Source: Isoetes taiwanensis
Lineage: Eukaryota > Streptophyta > Lycopodiopsida > Isoetales > Isoetaceae
Reading direction: 5' to 3'
Assembly: GCA_021234155.1 (NCBI GenBank)
Contig: JAJEKV010000299.1
Coordinates: 62,001-126,000 of the forward strand
DNA: 64,000 nt
Below the pieces are notes generated by a model. That model saw nothing but the letters and a program-made list of their open reading frames with translations, was not told the DNA's origin and ran no database searches. Position numbers and translations under genes: made by a program. Of the stretch, positions 31,775 to 43,720 are shown in pieces (within the stretch, counting starts at the first letter, position 1; every line of letters begins with the position of its first letter).

Positions 31775-33387
31775 TGATGCAATTCATGTATGAAACATGG
31801 AAAAAATCAGACGAGAAATCAGAAAAAGAATGGAAAAAATCAGACCAAAAATGGCCCTTCATGCCAACACGTCTTTATTTGGACAAAATCAAATCATGCC
31901 CACATTTCACACTCTAAGTAGTTGGCTCGATTGTTTTTTAGGTTCTTAAGTGACGTTTTGAGGGCCTAGATTTTTTTTTAAGATAATATGCTATAGAATA
32001 TTCTTGATCTATGGCTGGGATAGCTTCGGCTTGAGCATGACATGGAGAGTACATGTATGCCGTGCGTGAGGAGCGTTAGCAATAAAATTTCATGCACATA
32101 GTATTTTTGCCATTACACATGCTAATTTGTATAGCATATCACGTACACATGCTAATTTGTACGTGAGGTATTTTTGCCTTTCATCGTTAATAGTTATGAA
32201 TGGAAGTAAAAGATGAGAATCTGGTGCAAGAGATTATGTGTAAGCTTTAGCTCGCTCAACAAAATTTTGTCCATCTCTTTCGATATTTTTACAAAGGAAA
32301 TTATTTGTAGCTAATTTGCCTTGATAGTAAGAAGTTGGTTTTAAGCAATGTTAGGATAGAACTTTATCATCTTGATGATCTTAGTCTTGTTTTGGAGTAT
32401 GAAGATCGGAAAAAATTGGACAAGACGCACTAACCAATTATACAATTTTTGAAATCTTGTCTCGAAGATTGAAGTTATTTTCTAACGGTGGTAATAAGAA
32501 GCTGCTCAACACATTTCTTTTTCAATCCCATCCATATCATTTTTTATAGATGTAGAACCCTAAACAAGGTGCTACGCACGGAGTGTTGTCCTCCGTGACC
32601 CGAGGGTGAAGTGGCTTAAATCATCTTTCAAAGTCATGTTTTCACAATCAATCAAAATTGCTACTTCAAAACAATACTTTTACATGATACTTGATTCGTG
32701 TTTTCAACAAGGATTTCACCCTTGATCCCTAAAATATTATTCTAGGTCTGGAAAGGGCCAGAGTCCTATCACGTTATTCCATACCTCAATATTGCTTTGA
32801 GCACATACAATATATTATTCAACTCAATGTCTCAACCTCAACCATTTAAGGCAATTAGAAGAGAAATGACAAACAAAGCTTTTTTACTTAAATATGCACA
32901 TTTGAGTTAACATCATTTGGATTCAAATCGTCTGTTTGAAAAGTTGCTCTATTAATGCTTTCAATTCCAAACACTAATTTTGTATTAAGTAGATACGTGA
33001 ATATATTGTCACCATCATGGCAATGATATGGATTTAAGTTTGTGGCATTAACAAAATAATTTGATCAAATTGTACTTGTCTCAATCATTATATTGTATAG
33101 ACCATATGACATCAAATTATAGCATATGCCTGCATCAACTACCTACCTGTTAGCCAATAAAACCATTTATGCCATTAAAAATTGCAATACTCATAATTGT
33201 ATGATAGATGGACAAGCACAATTCTCAATTGTCAAGTATCCTTTTCTGTAAAGTAAGCAACCCACGAGTTCAGTTTTAATTCAAAATTGGAACATGGCCA
33301 CTAGCTAGAAATTTGAGTGTTTCGAGTATGCTGCATTAAGGTCATGTCAAAGATAATATATGAGACGATACTGTTTCTTTAGATATT
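31775..33387. other. 5' flank of TBL-B and intergenic DNA
   Basis: No gene seen. The first few hundred bases should hold the TBL-B promoter, but I cannot assign a TATA box with confidence. At 32567-32615 there is a CGCACGGAGTGTTGTCCTCC...CCCGAGGGTGA block shared, inverted, with 9180-9225. Confidence 0.45.
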
Positions 33388-34140
33388 TTGGTATGGGTTT
33401 GTCATGAAGAAATTAAGGAGTGCAAACTTGTGAACTCTATGTATCAGTTGTTGCTTGATACTGGTATTCTTCCTCCGTCTAATAAGTGGTCTCTTCAACT
33501 TCCTCCTCTTCAATGGCAGAAGGTGTGGTCTTGGGCATGGGACAAGCTACTTCATCCTAAAGTGGCAGTTCTTTGGTGGCAGATTCTTCATAGGTGTCTG
33601 CGGGTTAATGTGCTTGTCCATAAGTTTAACCCTAGAATATCAAATCAGTGTCCAGTATGCAAGCGTGGATCTGAGACCATTGAGCATTGCTTTTTCATGT
33701 GTGAACACCTTAGACAGGTATGGGACTGGTTGTTTTCCCTTTTTCAGGTTTCACTAACAAGTCAACAACTGCTTTTGGCAATTTACCCAAGTACCTGGAC
33801 AGAGTTACAAGGCCAGGCTTTTCATCTAGCAGCAGGATGGTTGCTTTGGACTATCTGGAAAAGACGAAGATTGGTAATCTTCAAAGGTCTGGATGTGGCA
33901 GATAATCGTGTTCTCCAAGAAGCTCAAGGTTACATTGTATAGTCGTATCATTGTTCTTCACTTGCCCCTCACAAGAGGCGATTGATTTTTGAGGAGTATT
34001 TGGATGTGCACTCTTATGCTTAGGCAGGTTGCTTCACTCGGTGGGTCTCTGCTTATCCGCTGAGATTTTATTCCTGTCTCTGCATCTATACTTGTATTTG
34101 ACTCTTTGATTGAATAAAGTCTGACGTCCTTCAACAAAAA
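33388..34140 (+). mobile_element. L1-like LINE 3' end, third copy of the family
   Basis: Encodes LLHPKVAVLWWQILHRCLRV, then CPVCKRGSETIEHCFFMCEH and LAAGWLLWTIWKRRRLVIFK in one 184-aa frame (33388-33942). This is the zf-RVT-like end of ORF2 with its CxxC...HxxxxC pattern intact. It is followed by a 3' UTR ending GAATAAAGTCTGACGTCC and TTCAACAAAAATAATAAT (about 34107-34145). The same ACGTCCTTCAA end is found in the inner LINE at 19580. It is strongly 5'-truncated. A target-site duplication was not found. Confidence 0.85.
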
Positions 34141-34489
34141 TAATAATCCTCTATCATTCTGCATTACATAACATACCAATAACCATATCATTACTTGTAT
34201 GGAACACAAGTAAAATTTATTACCATGCATAAGGGTTTGTTGATGCTGACACTAGAAACACAATGGACCATTGCAGGAGCAATTAGGATAGTATTCCTAA
34301 GCCTATATGAAGCAAAACCTCGACTTGGTCTAAACACCATTATAAGAAACTTACAAGAATAATAACCAATAAAAGGGCTAACGTAAAGTGCAAAGAGTTA
34401 TTTGCCCAACACAAACATATCAACCTTAATATTCTACATATTTTTTAACATCTTGAAATATTTTTAGTAATCGCAATCTGGTCGGCAAT
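34141..34489. other. No gene seen
   Basis: AT-rich, no signal. Confidence 0.5.
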
Positions 34490-34915
34490 GGCGGGTTGAC
34501 CATGGGAAAGCACCTTGAGATCTCCCTATGCCAGAGCAAAAGCGAGGGATTACGGCACATCGTAAAGCGTAAAAAATGTGCATAGCCTAAATCCACAAAC
34601 ATCAAACTTCATGCGGTTAGGTTCAAACAACACTAACCTAAACCGGTCGACCGCCCCAGTTCAGTAGCGATCCACCAAAGATATGCCAAAGATATACCGG
34701 ATATGCCACAAACCCACATAAGCGAGGATTTGCCCCCCTATGGGCAATCCAAAAATTGTTACCTGGATATGCCACAAACCCACATAAGCGAGGATTTGCT
34801 CCCCTAGGGGCAATCCAAAAACTATCTTTGTCTGCATGATGTTCCAAACCCACCGAGGATTTGCCCCCTAGGGGCAACCCAAAAACTGTCTTTGTTTGCA
34901 TGATGTTCCAAACCC
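34490..34915 (+). repeat. Dispersed repeat R, copy 2, with internal tandem units
   Basis: Starts with GAGATCTCCCTATGCCAGAGC / AAAAGCGAGGGATTA as at 37648. It then contains three tandem copies of a ~65-100-bp unit (CCACAAACCCACATAAGCGA, GGATTTGCCCCCCTA, GGGCAATCCAAAAA). The copy at 37.8 kb has this unit once. Confidence 0.75.
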
Positions 34916-35585
34916 ACCGCAAGCTTTGCGACGAATTTATGTTCCCAACACATCCTAAAAATCAATTTGTCTTTTCTTTGAGCTTCTTCTGTCTCATTCT
35001 TCTCAAATAATTTCAGTTCGGCTTCATAAGTTTCATGAGAGAATATAATGTATGGGACGCAATAATGTGGCATGCAATTCCGTTCCATCTCATGCTTGTA
35101 TTTAGAGCATATTTTGGTTCGTATGTTGTGAGAAGGGATGAGTGAATTAACTTTCATACTGAATGGTTTCAAAATCATATGCTGATGTGGAAAATGGCAT
35201 TTGACCCCATCATAGACTTGTGCGAATGGTGGAGAGCTTAGGGGAGAATATATGTAGGAATATTTGGGATCTCAATGGCCATAATTTATAAGAGAAAACA
35301 ACCGATATACATTTAGGCATACACATTAAAAACTTGTCTCAATAATTGTATATTTAATCCCTATTTCTTATGTATCGTACCCCCATTATAAATCTTCACA
35401 CAACTTAGTATGTACAAGCAGCATTATTCAAAAGGTGGCTATGTGCTTTTGCTACTGGGCAATACTCCAGCAAGCATTGTCATAACCTGCAACAATAAGG
35501 ATTAACTAAATGCACATAAAAGTAGAATGTTGCCATTTCAATTCTGAAACCAACATCTTTTTGTCAAATGAGCAGGCAGCCTTAC
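34916..35585. other. No gene seen
   Basis: A minus-strand ORF 34822-35178 spans the repeat boundary and has no recognisable domain. Confidence 0.4.
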
Positions 35586-36625
35586 ACTTTGAAGTGAGAG
35601 AGATCTGTAGACGGTCGCCGTTGTCGAAATAGATAATAAAAGAGCTTCTTCCTCAGCTAATGTTGCAGCCCGAAACTAATGAAGGTGGAAGTACTGAAGC
35701 AACATGTGAATATTAGAAAGTCAATATATGATAAAGCAAACAAAATACTACCTCAGCTAATTCAAGGTTACTCCTGCATGAGCTTGGATCTAAAGTTTTA
35801 CCCGGTGGTATGAACAAATTATCCACAAAAAATCGTTCTCATTTGCCTTAATCAACAATCACCAATGATCGTAACATGTTTCTGAAAACATATTTTCAAA
35901 ACCTAGCTAAGAATATCTACATACCTCTGCCCAAGGAAGGACGGCATCACGCCCATAATCATCTTCCTGTCCAGATGAGCTCGCTTCAGCAAGATCATCA
36001 TCATCTGAGTCGGCACTCTGGGCAGAGCTTTCAACTATACTGTTTATGATATATCAGTGAAATCAGTTTAAGGGCATTTACATTTGTATTTCATGTTCCT
36101 AGTTCTAGTATATGATAACATAATTAAACCTCAGCAAACTTGTAAGAAACTCTGTACCTATAAATTGACTCTGAACTTTCAATTCACTCGTGCCGGACTG
36201 TTCCCGGCTGCAAAGTATCCGAATTTGAACTGACATTGCATAATCCATCATCAACACCCACACAACCATTTGCAGGATATGTCCAATCATATTTTCCATC
36301 CTCAGAGGAGCCATTAGAAGTATGCACATCATTTGCAGCTTCTATCACTGACCCATTATGCTTCGCCGGAGAACTTTCCTCCAATGTGTCATTAATTCCA
36401 TTTCTCACGTGACATGCTAGAATGTTTTGATGAAAAGGATGGCAACTTACTCTCTGAAATCGGAATTGTTGCAGCAGCTGCAGCACCAAGGACGTCCTCA
36501 ACAGAAATTTCATTGTCCATCCATTCGACTGTACAGTGCACATCGGGTGAGCTTGGCTTGCCATTTTGTCTAGATCTGACTTTCACCAGAGGAGGAACGG
36601 ATTCAGACAAGGTCATTTCACTAAC
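35586..36625 (-). pseudogene. Unidentified multi-exon gene fragment
   Basis: Exon-like blocks with good splice sites lie on the minus strand. They are about 36625-36200 (CVSEMTLSESVPPLVKVRSR, then VEWMDNEISVEDVLG, continuing in another frame as HVRNGINDTLEESSP), 36039-35925 (SADSDDDDLAEASSSGQEDD, donor GTATGT), about 35840-35752 (VDNLFIPPGKTLDPSSCRSN, donor GTAGTA) and 35675-35586 (FRAATLAEEEALLLSISTTA, donor GTAAGG). The phase-0 junction between the last two works. A six-T run before VDNLF and a frame change near 36430 break the ORF. The product looks like a low-complexity, acidic regulatory protein with a helical C-terminal part. I do not recognise the family. Confidence 0.5.
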
Positions 36626-37315
36626 ACACTGATTTATTCAGTCCAACCGTTCTTGAGCAATAATGCTGCTTTCACAACGGTATTGCATAAATTAGTAAAT
36701 GTGCACAATTCATTAATAATTGCCATTTATAAGGATAAAAACTTAATACAAACTAGATTATCAAAATTCTAATATATAGACTTCCATTATATTATGCATA
36801 GATGTATAAAATATTAAGTGAGATTACTATTGTTGACTAAAAACACAAGCACAAAAGAGAAGAGCAATGCAACCACAGTATAATTATTGATATGCTGGAT
36901 GAAGATGTTGAGATCTTCCAGGATGTCATACCAGAAGAAAGATAATTCTACCTTCTTTTTACAAGAAATGGAAAACCTCAGTCAAGTACTTGTTTTTCTT
37001 ATATGTATCTTTAACTTGCAGATCAAGACTAGAAGAAAATATGCATGAAGTAACTACTCAAAGGCTCTTATACAGAGAGGGCTCTAAGATATGCAGGCCA
37101 GACTCCTTATAACACATTTTGAGACTTGATAAAATAACACGGATTATTTAGGCCCACCTTTGCAATACCTCGAAGTGCAGTTTGAAAAATGGCAGTTTAG
37201 TCAAAATGCAGTAGCATCTAGAAGCCGAAACAAGAAAACGGCTTCTTTACGAAAGGATGAGATTGCTGTATTCGTTGCCAAGAATGCAAGAGGCTGTTGA
37301 ACTATCTCTCTTACT
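36626..37315. other. No gene seen
   Basis: AT-rich, presumably intron or intergenic between two exon clusters on the minus strand. Confidence 0.4.
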
Positions 37316-37596
37316 TTAGTAGAAGCGGTAAATATCTGAATCACTTGGTATGTTGGCTGCAGTCAGTTCCATTTGCTTTTGGAACTGTGAGAGCAAAAAG
37401 TTACACAATGCATGGCCAGCTGCAAAGCCCATAGCACCATATAATTGAATTGGAACTTACTGCGGTAGTTACTTCATTATGGACCTGCATTGGCAGATAT
37501 GTAAAGGTCATTCCAGTGTCAAAGAGAGCTCGAAAATTGGATTGTATGAGTTCATTGCCGACCTTGATTTGCTCCATAGCAACAAAATATGCAGGA
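37316..37596 (-). pseudogene. A1-family aspartic protease fragment, two exons
   Basis: Exon 37596-37461 follows a TTACTTGCAG acceptor and ends at GCA|GTAAGT. It reads PAYFVAMEQIKVGNELIQSN, then FRALFDTGMTFTYLP. That is the second catalytic motif region of plant pepsin-like proteases, usually D(S/T)GTSFTYLP; here the residue after Gly is Met. The next exon (37384-37316) starts after a classic TTTTTGCTCTCACAG acceptor in the same phase with FQKQMELTAANIPSDSDIYR, but ends in TAA where the family continues with a Cys-containing FEYCY-like block. The N-terminal lobe with the first catalytic Asp is not visible upstream, where repeat R copy 3 begins at 37648. Probably a fragment left by repeat insertion. 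Confidence 0.7.
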
Positions 37597-37647
37597 CTGC
37601 AAGTAAGGATGTCCTGTCATATTAAAGAAATAAGAGCGATGAGAAGG

Positions 37648-37913
37648 ATGAGATCTCCCTACATCGGAGCAAAAGCGAGGGATTAGGGCACATCAGAAAC
37701 TGGAAAATGTGCAATGCGCATAGCCTAAATCCACGGGCCGGTTAAGCAGTTCGAAGAGCATCGACTGGCAACAGGGTTGACCGCCAGTTTACTGGCAACG
37801 GCCAGTTTGTAGCAGTCATCAGCATATTCTAAGAATATGCCAGCATATACTTGGATATGCCGCAAACCCATATAGACGAGGGTTTGCCCCCCTAGGGGCA
37901 ACCCAAAAAATAG
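37648..37913 (+). repeat. Dispersed repeat R, copy 3
   Basis: Shares GAGATCTCCCTACATCGGAGC, AAAAGCGAGGGATTAGGGCA, CATATTCTAAGAATATGCCAG and GGGTTTGCCCCCCTAGGGGC with copies 1 and 2. CATATTCTAAGAATATG contains a perfect palindrome, and GCCCCCCTAGGGGC contains another. Confidence 0.75.
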
Positions 37914-38700
37914 AACAACCTCAAAATCATGCGTTATAATCACCTCTTTATCTAACATGCTATTTTGGTCTTTAGGTGTTTTTTTAACATCTATATCAAA
38001 CTTTAGGTCTATGTATTGGGTTATTTTTAAATTAACTTTAGTGGCCAAATTTATGTCTTTGGCATCAATTTTTAGGTGTATCTGATAAGTACTTTGAGGT
38101 TAACTTTATCTGATTTCTTGTTTGTATTTGTTAATTTTTAGGACCAATTTCAGGGATGGATTTTGGGCTCGTAAGCCTAGGTTCATAGAGTGGGTTTCAG
38201 TTAACATTGTGGTTAAATTTTTGGTGAATTTTTTGTTTCTAACTGATTTTAAGCATGATTTTCATTGTTGATTAATTCTTAGCATTTTTGGGTATACAAT
38301 ATTCTTAAAGATTTAGCAAATATAAATCAATGCCCTAACCGAGTAGGATTAGAAGCTTCCAAGCTCATATGTATGCATCTACCCATGTTCTTTGCCCGTT
38401 GGGAATAGAACATGAAAATCCCTGATTATCTTTAAAAAAAAAGGAATTTAGCATGTTGACAAAAAATGCTTCGGAAAACCATTCATATGGATATCTAGAT
38501 TAGTAGAACTTTGGTTTTTACATTACATGTCCTAAAAATTGTCAATACACTCTTTTGTTTTAGCCTCACTTAACCTATGTAAGTGTGCTTGTTTCTACTA
38601 ACTTGACCCACCTTAGTGTAGAAGTTACCGTTATAGATATTATTAACGAATTTTAAAATACACCTCCCTTGGCGTCCCTCCTCTCTTTAAAATACTATCT
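37914..38700. other. No gene seen
   Basis: AT-rich intergenic; no coding signal. Confidence 0.5.
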
Positions 38701-40323
38701 ATCTTTGTGACGCTCCCCACAAAACATCTGACTTACTGTACACTCGTAGGAAATCCCCCATCAGGTCCTCCAGGCCGCCGCGGAGGCCTCAGATCTATCC
38801 CCACTCTAGGGTATCCCTAATGCGGGAAGGGGACACGAAGGTGTCTTGCACGCCCTTCCCCTATGGGCTCCTATAACAGTGGAAGCATAAACAATGTCAA
38901 AACTAGCAATAATGATACATCGAACTACCTCGAAGGGTAGCGCATCCACATATCCATAGATACAATAGAGATAACCACATGCCGTAAAACATGAGAGCTC
39001 CTACCCAAGGCTCAGACTCATAGGGTAGTAGACTGACGGCTAGGCCACAAGATAGAGCAGACCGAGTCATAACAATGGCGAGGCTGGCTATAGACAATGG
39101 CTAGGGTTGACCACTCCAACTGCCCCTCCTGTGCATACTTTGCAGATGGGCTAGATCGGGCTCTGGTACGACTCTAGCCTTTCGGATACGCAATCTCATG
39201 GTATCACCCATTGAGACTGCTCCATGTTGCATCTCCCCGGTCCGACGAGGCAGGAAGGGTTCCATCTCCCCTTCCCGGGGTCTAGAGGTTCCACGGGCGG
39301 TTAGAGAATCGTGGCGACACACGATTCTTCCCCGACTTAACCCCCCAAAACAAGAGCCAGGCTGTCACTTGCAGCTTTTGAGAGGCAGGGCAACACCATT
39401 GCCCCAGGAGGTGTCGAACCCATGGCCGGCCCACTCGAAGTGATCAGCCATAAGCCTAGCCCACTATGGGGTTCCCAGTAGCCGCGCTCAACAGGGACCC
39501 TCCCTCCGTCTCGCCTCTAGCCCCGTTATGTAGTGCTAAGTCATATCATAGTCCTCGTAGCCCCGTGGGTTCCTATACATAGGCCGCATAATAATAGGAA
39601 CTAACGGGTCTAAACTAGGAGCATCACTAAGTAATGGCTACTAGGTCTCTAACCCCCTTCCCAATACAAGAGGAGCAAACATGATCAACTGACATCACAT
39701 ATCCACATAGAGAATAACATCTAAACCTAATCATATACATGTAACTTACAGTTAGGGTTCATTGATTAGGGTTCAAGATCTAAACTGAGGGTTCTAGGAA
39801 GGCTTTACTAGAGACACGAAATGCTAACTCCTCTGGAGTCCTAACTTCCAGATGATCTACAAAGAACTCTAATCCAAATACCTGCTCCTGAGGAACTCCC
39901 TCCTACTCCCGGCGTCTCCATGGTCTTCGAGATAGTCGAACTAGCTCCCACTCCTATTGACGCGCACACGCTTTGGGGGCTGTTGTGCTCGAATGGTTCT
40001 CGAAACGGAGTTGCGAAGAAGATTCCCGGACGGTTGGAGCCAGAAAGAGGCCTAGGGTTAGGGTTTAGGCCTTTATAGGTTAGGGTTCACATGTTATGCC
40101 ACGTGGCTCCAATGGGGTAAGGCCGTGTGGCAGTTTCCCCATAGGATAAGGCCACGTGGAAATTGGCCTTATCCTAAGGGTGTCTAAGTTATATGAATAA
40201 CTTAGACATGCACCCTATGCCACTAACCTATGGTATACAAGGCTATGAAGGTAGACTTGTATAGTGACTGACCTGGAAATATACGTATTTATGGCGTATA
40301 TTTCCTTGGAACGTCACAATCTT
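38701..40323. mobile_element. Solo LTR of a Ty3/gypsy element, 1613 bp, with ATCTT target-site duplication
   Basis: The LTR spans 38706-40318, begins TGTGACGCTCC and ends GGAACGTCACA (nearly perfect 11-bp terminal inverted repeats with TG..CA ends). It is flanked by ATCTT at 38701-38705 and 40319-40323. No internal retroelement sequence is present, so it arose by recombination between the two LTRs. It is related to the decayed LTR at 13793-15200, which adjoins gypsy integrase; this sets the superfamily. Small ORFs inside are chance frames. GC content is raised. Confidence 0.88.
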
Positions 40324-41407
40324 TGTTCGAATTAGGTTTTCATTTTCGTCTGCAATCTATGAGAAACATTGGGCTTTTTTAATTTTAGCACACCAGTCCA
40401 ACCAAGCCTACAACCTTTTTTGCAATTCTAGCCTATCGACGTAGCACCTCCACCTCATCAAAAACTGATGTGGCATTACTTTTCACCATATGTAGAAAGT
40501 CGCGAAATAACCTCCTTTTGCATCGCTATGCTTTCCATTTTTGCCCTTTCAACCTTTCAGAGTTCAGGAGGGATCTTCAACTGGTTTACTTACTTGCTCG
40601 CATTAGGTTCCCTGGTTGTAGTATCAATCTTATTTTTTCGTGTTTTAGGGCAAGTATTTTCCAATACATCTTTCTGCCAACTCTAGCTTTTATTATTCCA
40701 GTTGTTAATTCGGTGCAAATTGGTAGAGATACTTTGCAAACTCTACAAAGCCCCTCCCTTGCTTTGGTTTCTCATATCCTTTTGCTACGGCCTCAAGTTT
40801 TTAGTTTTTCTAGAATTTTTGCTTTGCTAAATTGACGTGGCAAAAATGTTTTTTTTTTTAGTACTTGTTTGGTCTGTGGCATTGTGAAAGATGCAAGTCA
40901 ACTCGTTGGAGGTAAGCTTCTCTTTTCCACATCTCAAATATATTTGAGACCTTATCTACATGTACTTCTTGATGGAGGCAAACATGCAGAGTAACAAGTA
41001 ACTGCATGGAGACTAAATTTCAAATTTTAACCAAGCTAGAATTTCGTTCAGATATGAAAGACAAACATGATCAAATATTCATTAACACGACAACCTGCAT
41101 CGAAAGACAACTTATTAGTGTCCCAATCTTCATTTACAATCACATAGAAAGCCCACCAACGGTGGGAAATTTTCTAGTACAATACATATAGTATACATGA
41201 AACAGGGAACACAGTGGCAAATTGTTAAAACGACAAAAACTATTATACATGAAACACGGTAACAAATTGTTAAAATGACAAAAACTTTTTTTTATCAATA
41301 GTGCTAGAATGGTTACAAAAGTTTGAAGATCCTCATCCATGGTTACAATAGTTTGAAGATACTAAAAGCCTCATCTTTTTAGGCAGCACCAGCCTACTGG
41401 CCTAGAT
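40324..41407. other. No supported gene
   Basis: Hydrophobic short ORFs at 40468-40835 are chance frames in T-rich DNA. At 41200-41350 there are short imperfect direct repeats (ACATGAAACA.GG / ACAAATTGTTAAAA; TGGTTACAA.AGTTTGAAGAT). Confidence 0.45.
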
Positions 41408-43080
41408 TCAACCTGCTATGGCCTTTCCCTTACTACAACGTCCTCGAGGCATGTTTCTTCTAGCACATTCTCTGTTTGTCAAGGTAATTGGCATTGGAGA
41501 GTCCGATGGATCACGTAGGGCAGTTAAGTCCTCAAACGGAACTCTTGCATTGCTCGGACCTGGCCTTTCTGTATCGGACTCCTCCGCATCCTCGTTGTCG
41601 GCTGACTCGTCTAAAAATATGATTTGGCCTATATCATCTTGCTCGTCAATGAAGACACTGAATGTCTTCGTCAACATGGTTTGCAGCATTTACAGAAAGT
41701 AGCTCGTCCTTACTGTCTTTGAAGCTGTCCTCTTCCACTTCGGAATCTGCATCCATGAAAGGAAACTGTAGCTTATCGATTGTGGATGCACCACTATTGC
41801 GATTCAAGAGCCGTCAGTTTGAGAAGTTATATACAAGTTTGTCAGTCTTCTTATGCAGCAAGCGATTACGGGTGATACTGTATATGTACTTACAGGCACT
41901 CCAATTCCTCTCACTTGCACTATTGAAGGATACCAAGGAGAGGATAGTCATTGCAATTGCCTGTAAGGTATCAGTAACTTGCCCGTGGGCTTGCCACCAT
42001 GCATAGGATTCCATATTGGGCTCCTTCTTATGACTCTCCAACGAGTCATGAAGCTCTTCGTCTGCCCACCTTCCACTCAAGTTTTGGTACTCGGTTAACT
42101 CCGCAATGAAAAGCTTGTAGTTCGAGCTATCAGGATGGTACAATTTTGCAACTTTCTTCAACGAACTCATAACTTCCTTATCTGTATGTTGGTCCATATC
42201 ATGGCTATACGAGTCTAAGGCATGTGCGGCGCCATGAAGGTCGTTGTACGGCTTCTTCCATCGTTCAATGAAGTCCCTGAGCAGTGCTGCGTGCTTGGCA
42301 TTGTCAAAGGGCGCATTGGGCCTGTCACATTCTAGGAATGATTGAATTGAGTGCCAATATCTCCAGACCTTACCAGTGCTTTCCTTCGAAGAATCAAGGG
42401 TTTTGATGGCATGACAAATAGGTTGCATGCACCTCACAACATTCTTTACGCCTTTCCAAAATGCCTCCTACACAAAGCATTTCTCGAAGGGCAGCAGCTT
42501 TGTCGGTGTTTGGAGGTATTTTTGCCCTTCTGCCTCCTCTCCCATTCAAAGAACTTTATATGATTAAAGGTTGAGATAATCCAATCACGACACACACTCT
42601 TTCGGGACAGATGTAATTGGAACCAAATCGCGTTTGCTCAGGGTTCATGAGTACTAGGGACTTCTAATGCAATGACTTATAAATGGCATAAATTGCTGGC
42701 TTTTTTGTGATGAATTTTACAAGACGACGCACTTTCTGAATGGAATCTTCAACAATTTACCCCCTAACTTACAATTAGACGCGTTATCCATTACAACCTG
42801 AAATATTCTCTTCAGTCCAAAACTCTCTATCACATTTGTTTTCTAAAAAATCAATCTCTTGTCACTTGGTCAGTTTTGGTTTCTACGATCTTCAAAAATA
42901 CTTCACCTCCTGGATATAAGATCATGAAGTTTATAAGATGGTCCTTGTTTACATTGCTCCAACTATCAGTCAGTAGTGAAGCTGGCCTGGCTTCAGTAAC
43001 ACGACACAACTTCATCTCCACCCTCTCGACCATTTTCCCGTGTATTTCATCGACCATTTTATTGTTGGCATGCTTGTATG

Positions 43081-43704
43081 TGTTAGAAATAGAGAATCTT
43101 CTCTAAATCTATATCACAATTGCTTGATGAATTTATGTATTACACCAAGACAATGATCACAAAATTTCAATTCCTAAGGTAGTGTATTTGCTAGAAACAA
43201 AATTGCAATAAAACCTTAGGATTACTGTAGCAAAAGTTACTGTAGAAATGGGATTGACCCAAGTTTGACCCGATGGCAATACAATTACACAGCTCCGAAA
43301 CATGCAGAAATTCCTCCTTAGGTTTAACTCCTGACCAGTTCAATTCATAAACCGGCCTCTACAATCTTTTAAACTGTGAGTCTCGGCGGTTATGGCATCG
43401 GATCCGGCCGCCTAGCCGAGCTCCTATTCATATGGAGTTTCCCTCCATTGTATCGGGCCCTAAGAGCTATACAAATGGGATAATCCCAACCATTGAATGT
43501 GGATGACCTTAACCTTTTCAAATATGGTGCTAAGACCATCATAAGAACCATTATAAGCTCCATGGCATGTTATTTTCACTGTACTGTATATTAGGGCTAG
43601 CCATCCTCTGAACAATCCCCTGTATACCTTATGTACACTGTATATACAACTTCAATGAATTGTTTGTCTTCAGAATATGTGATGATTCAAACCTAAATTC
43701 AACA
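43081..43704 (-). repeat. Copia 3' LTR
   Basis: 624 bp, TG..CA ends, differing from the other LTR near 43155, 43176 and 43627-43628. Confidence 0.95.
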
Positions 43705-43717
43705 TTCCTCCTTCATC
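43705..43717 (-). other. Copia polypurine tract
   Basis: On the minus strand GATGAAGGAGGAA directly abuts the 3' LTR, as expected for the plus-strand DNA primer. Confidence 0.85.
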
Positions 43718-43720
43718 ACA

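Noticed and set aside
33370-34150. Target-site duplication for the third LINE
   Set aside because: No repeat of 7 bp or more was found at both presumed ends; the 5' truncation point is uncertain.
40468-40835. Hydrophobic ORFs that look like membrane proteins
   Set aside because: T-rich DNA gives such frames by chance; no start context, splice sites or family match.
41418-41702. 94-aa plus-strand Ser-rich ORF
   Set aside because: Opposite strand of the hAT C-terminal region; shadow frame.
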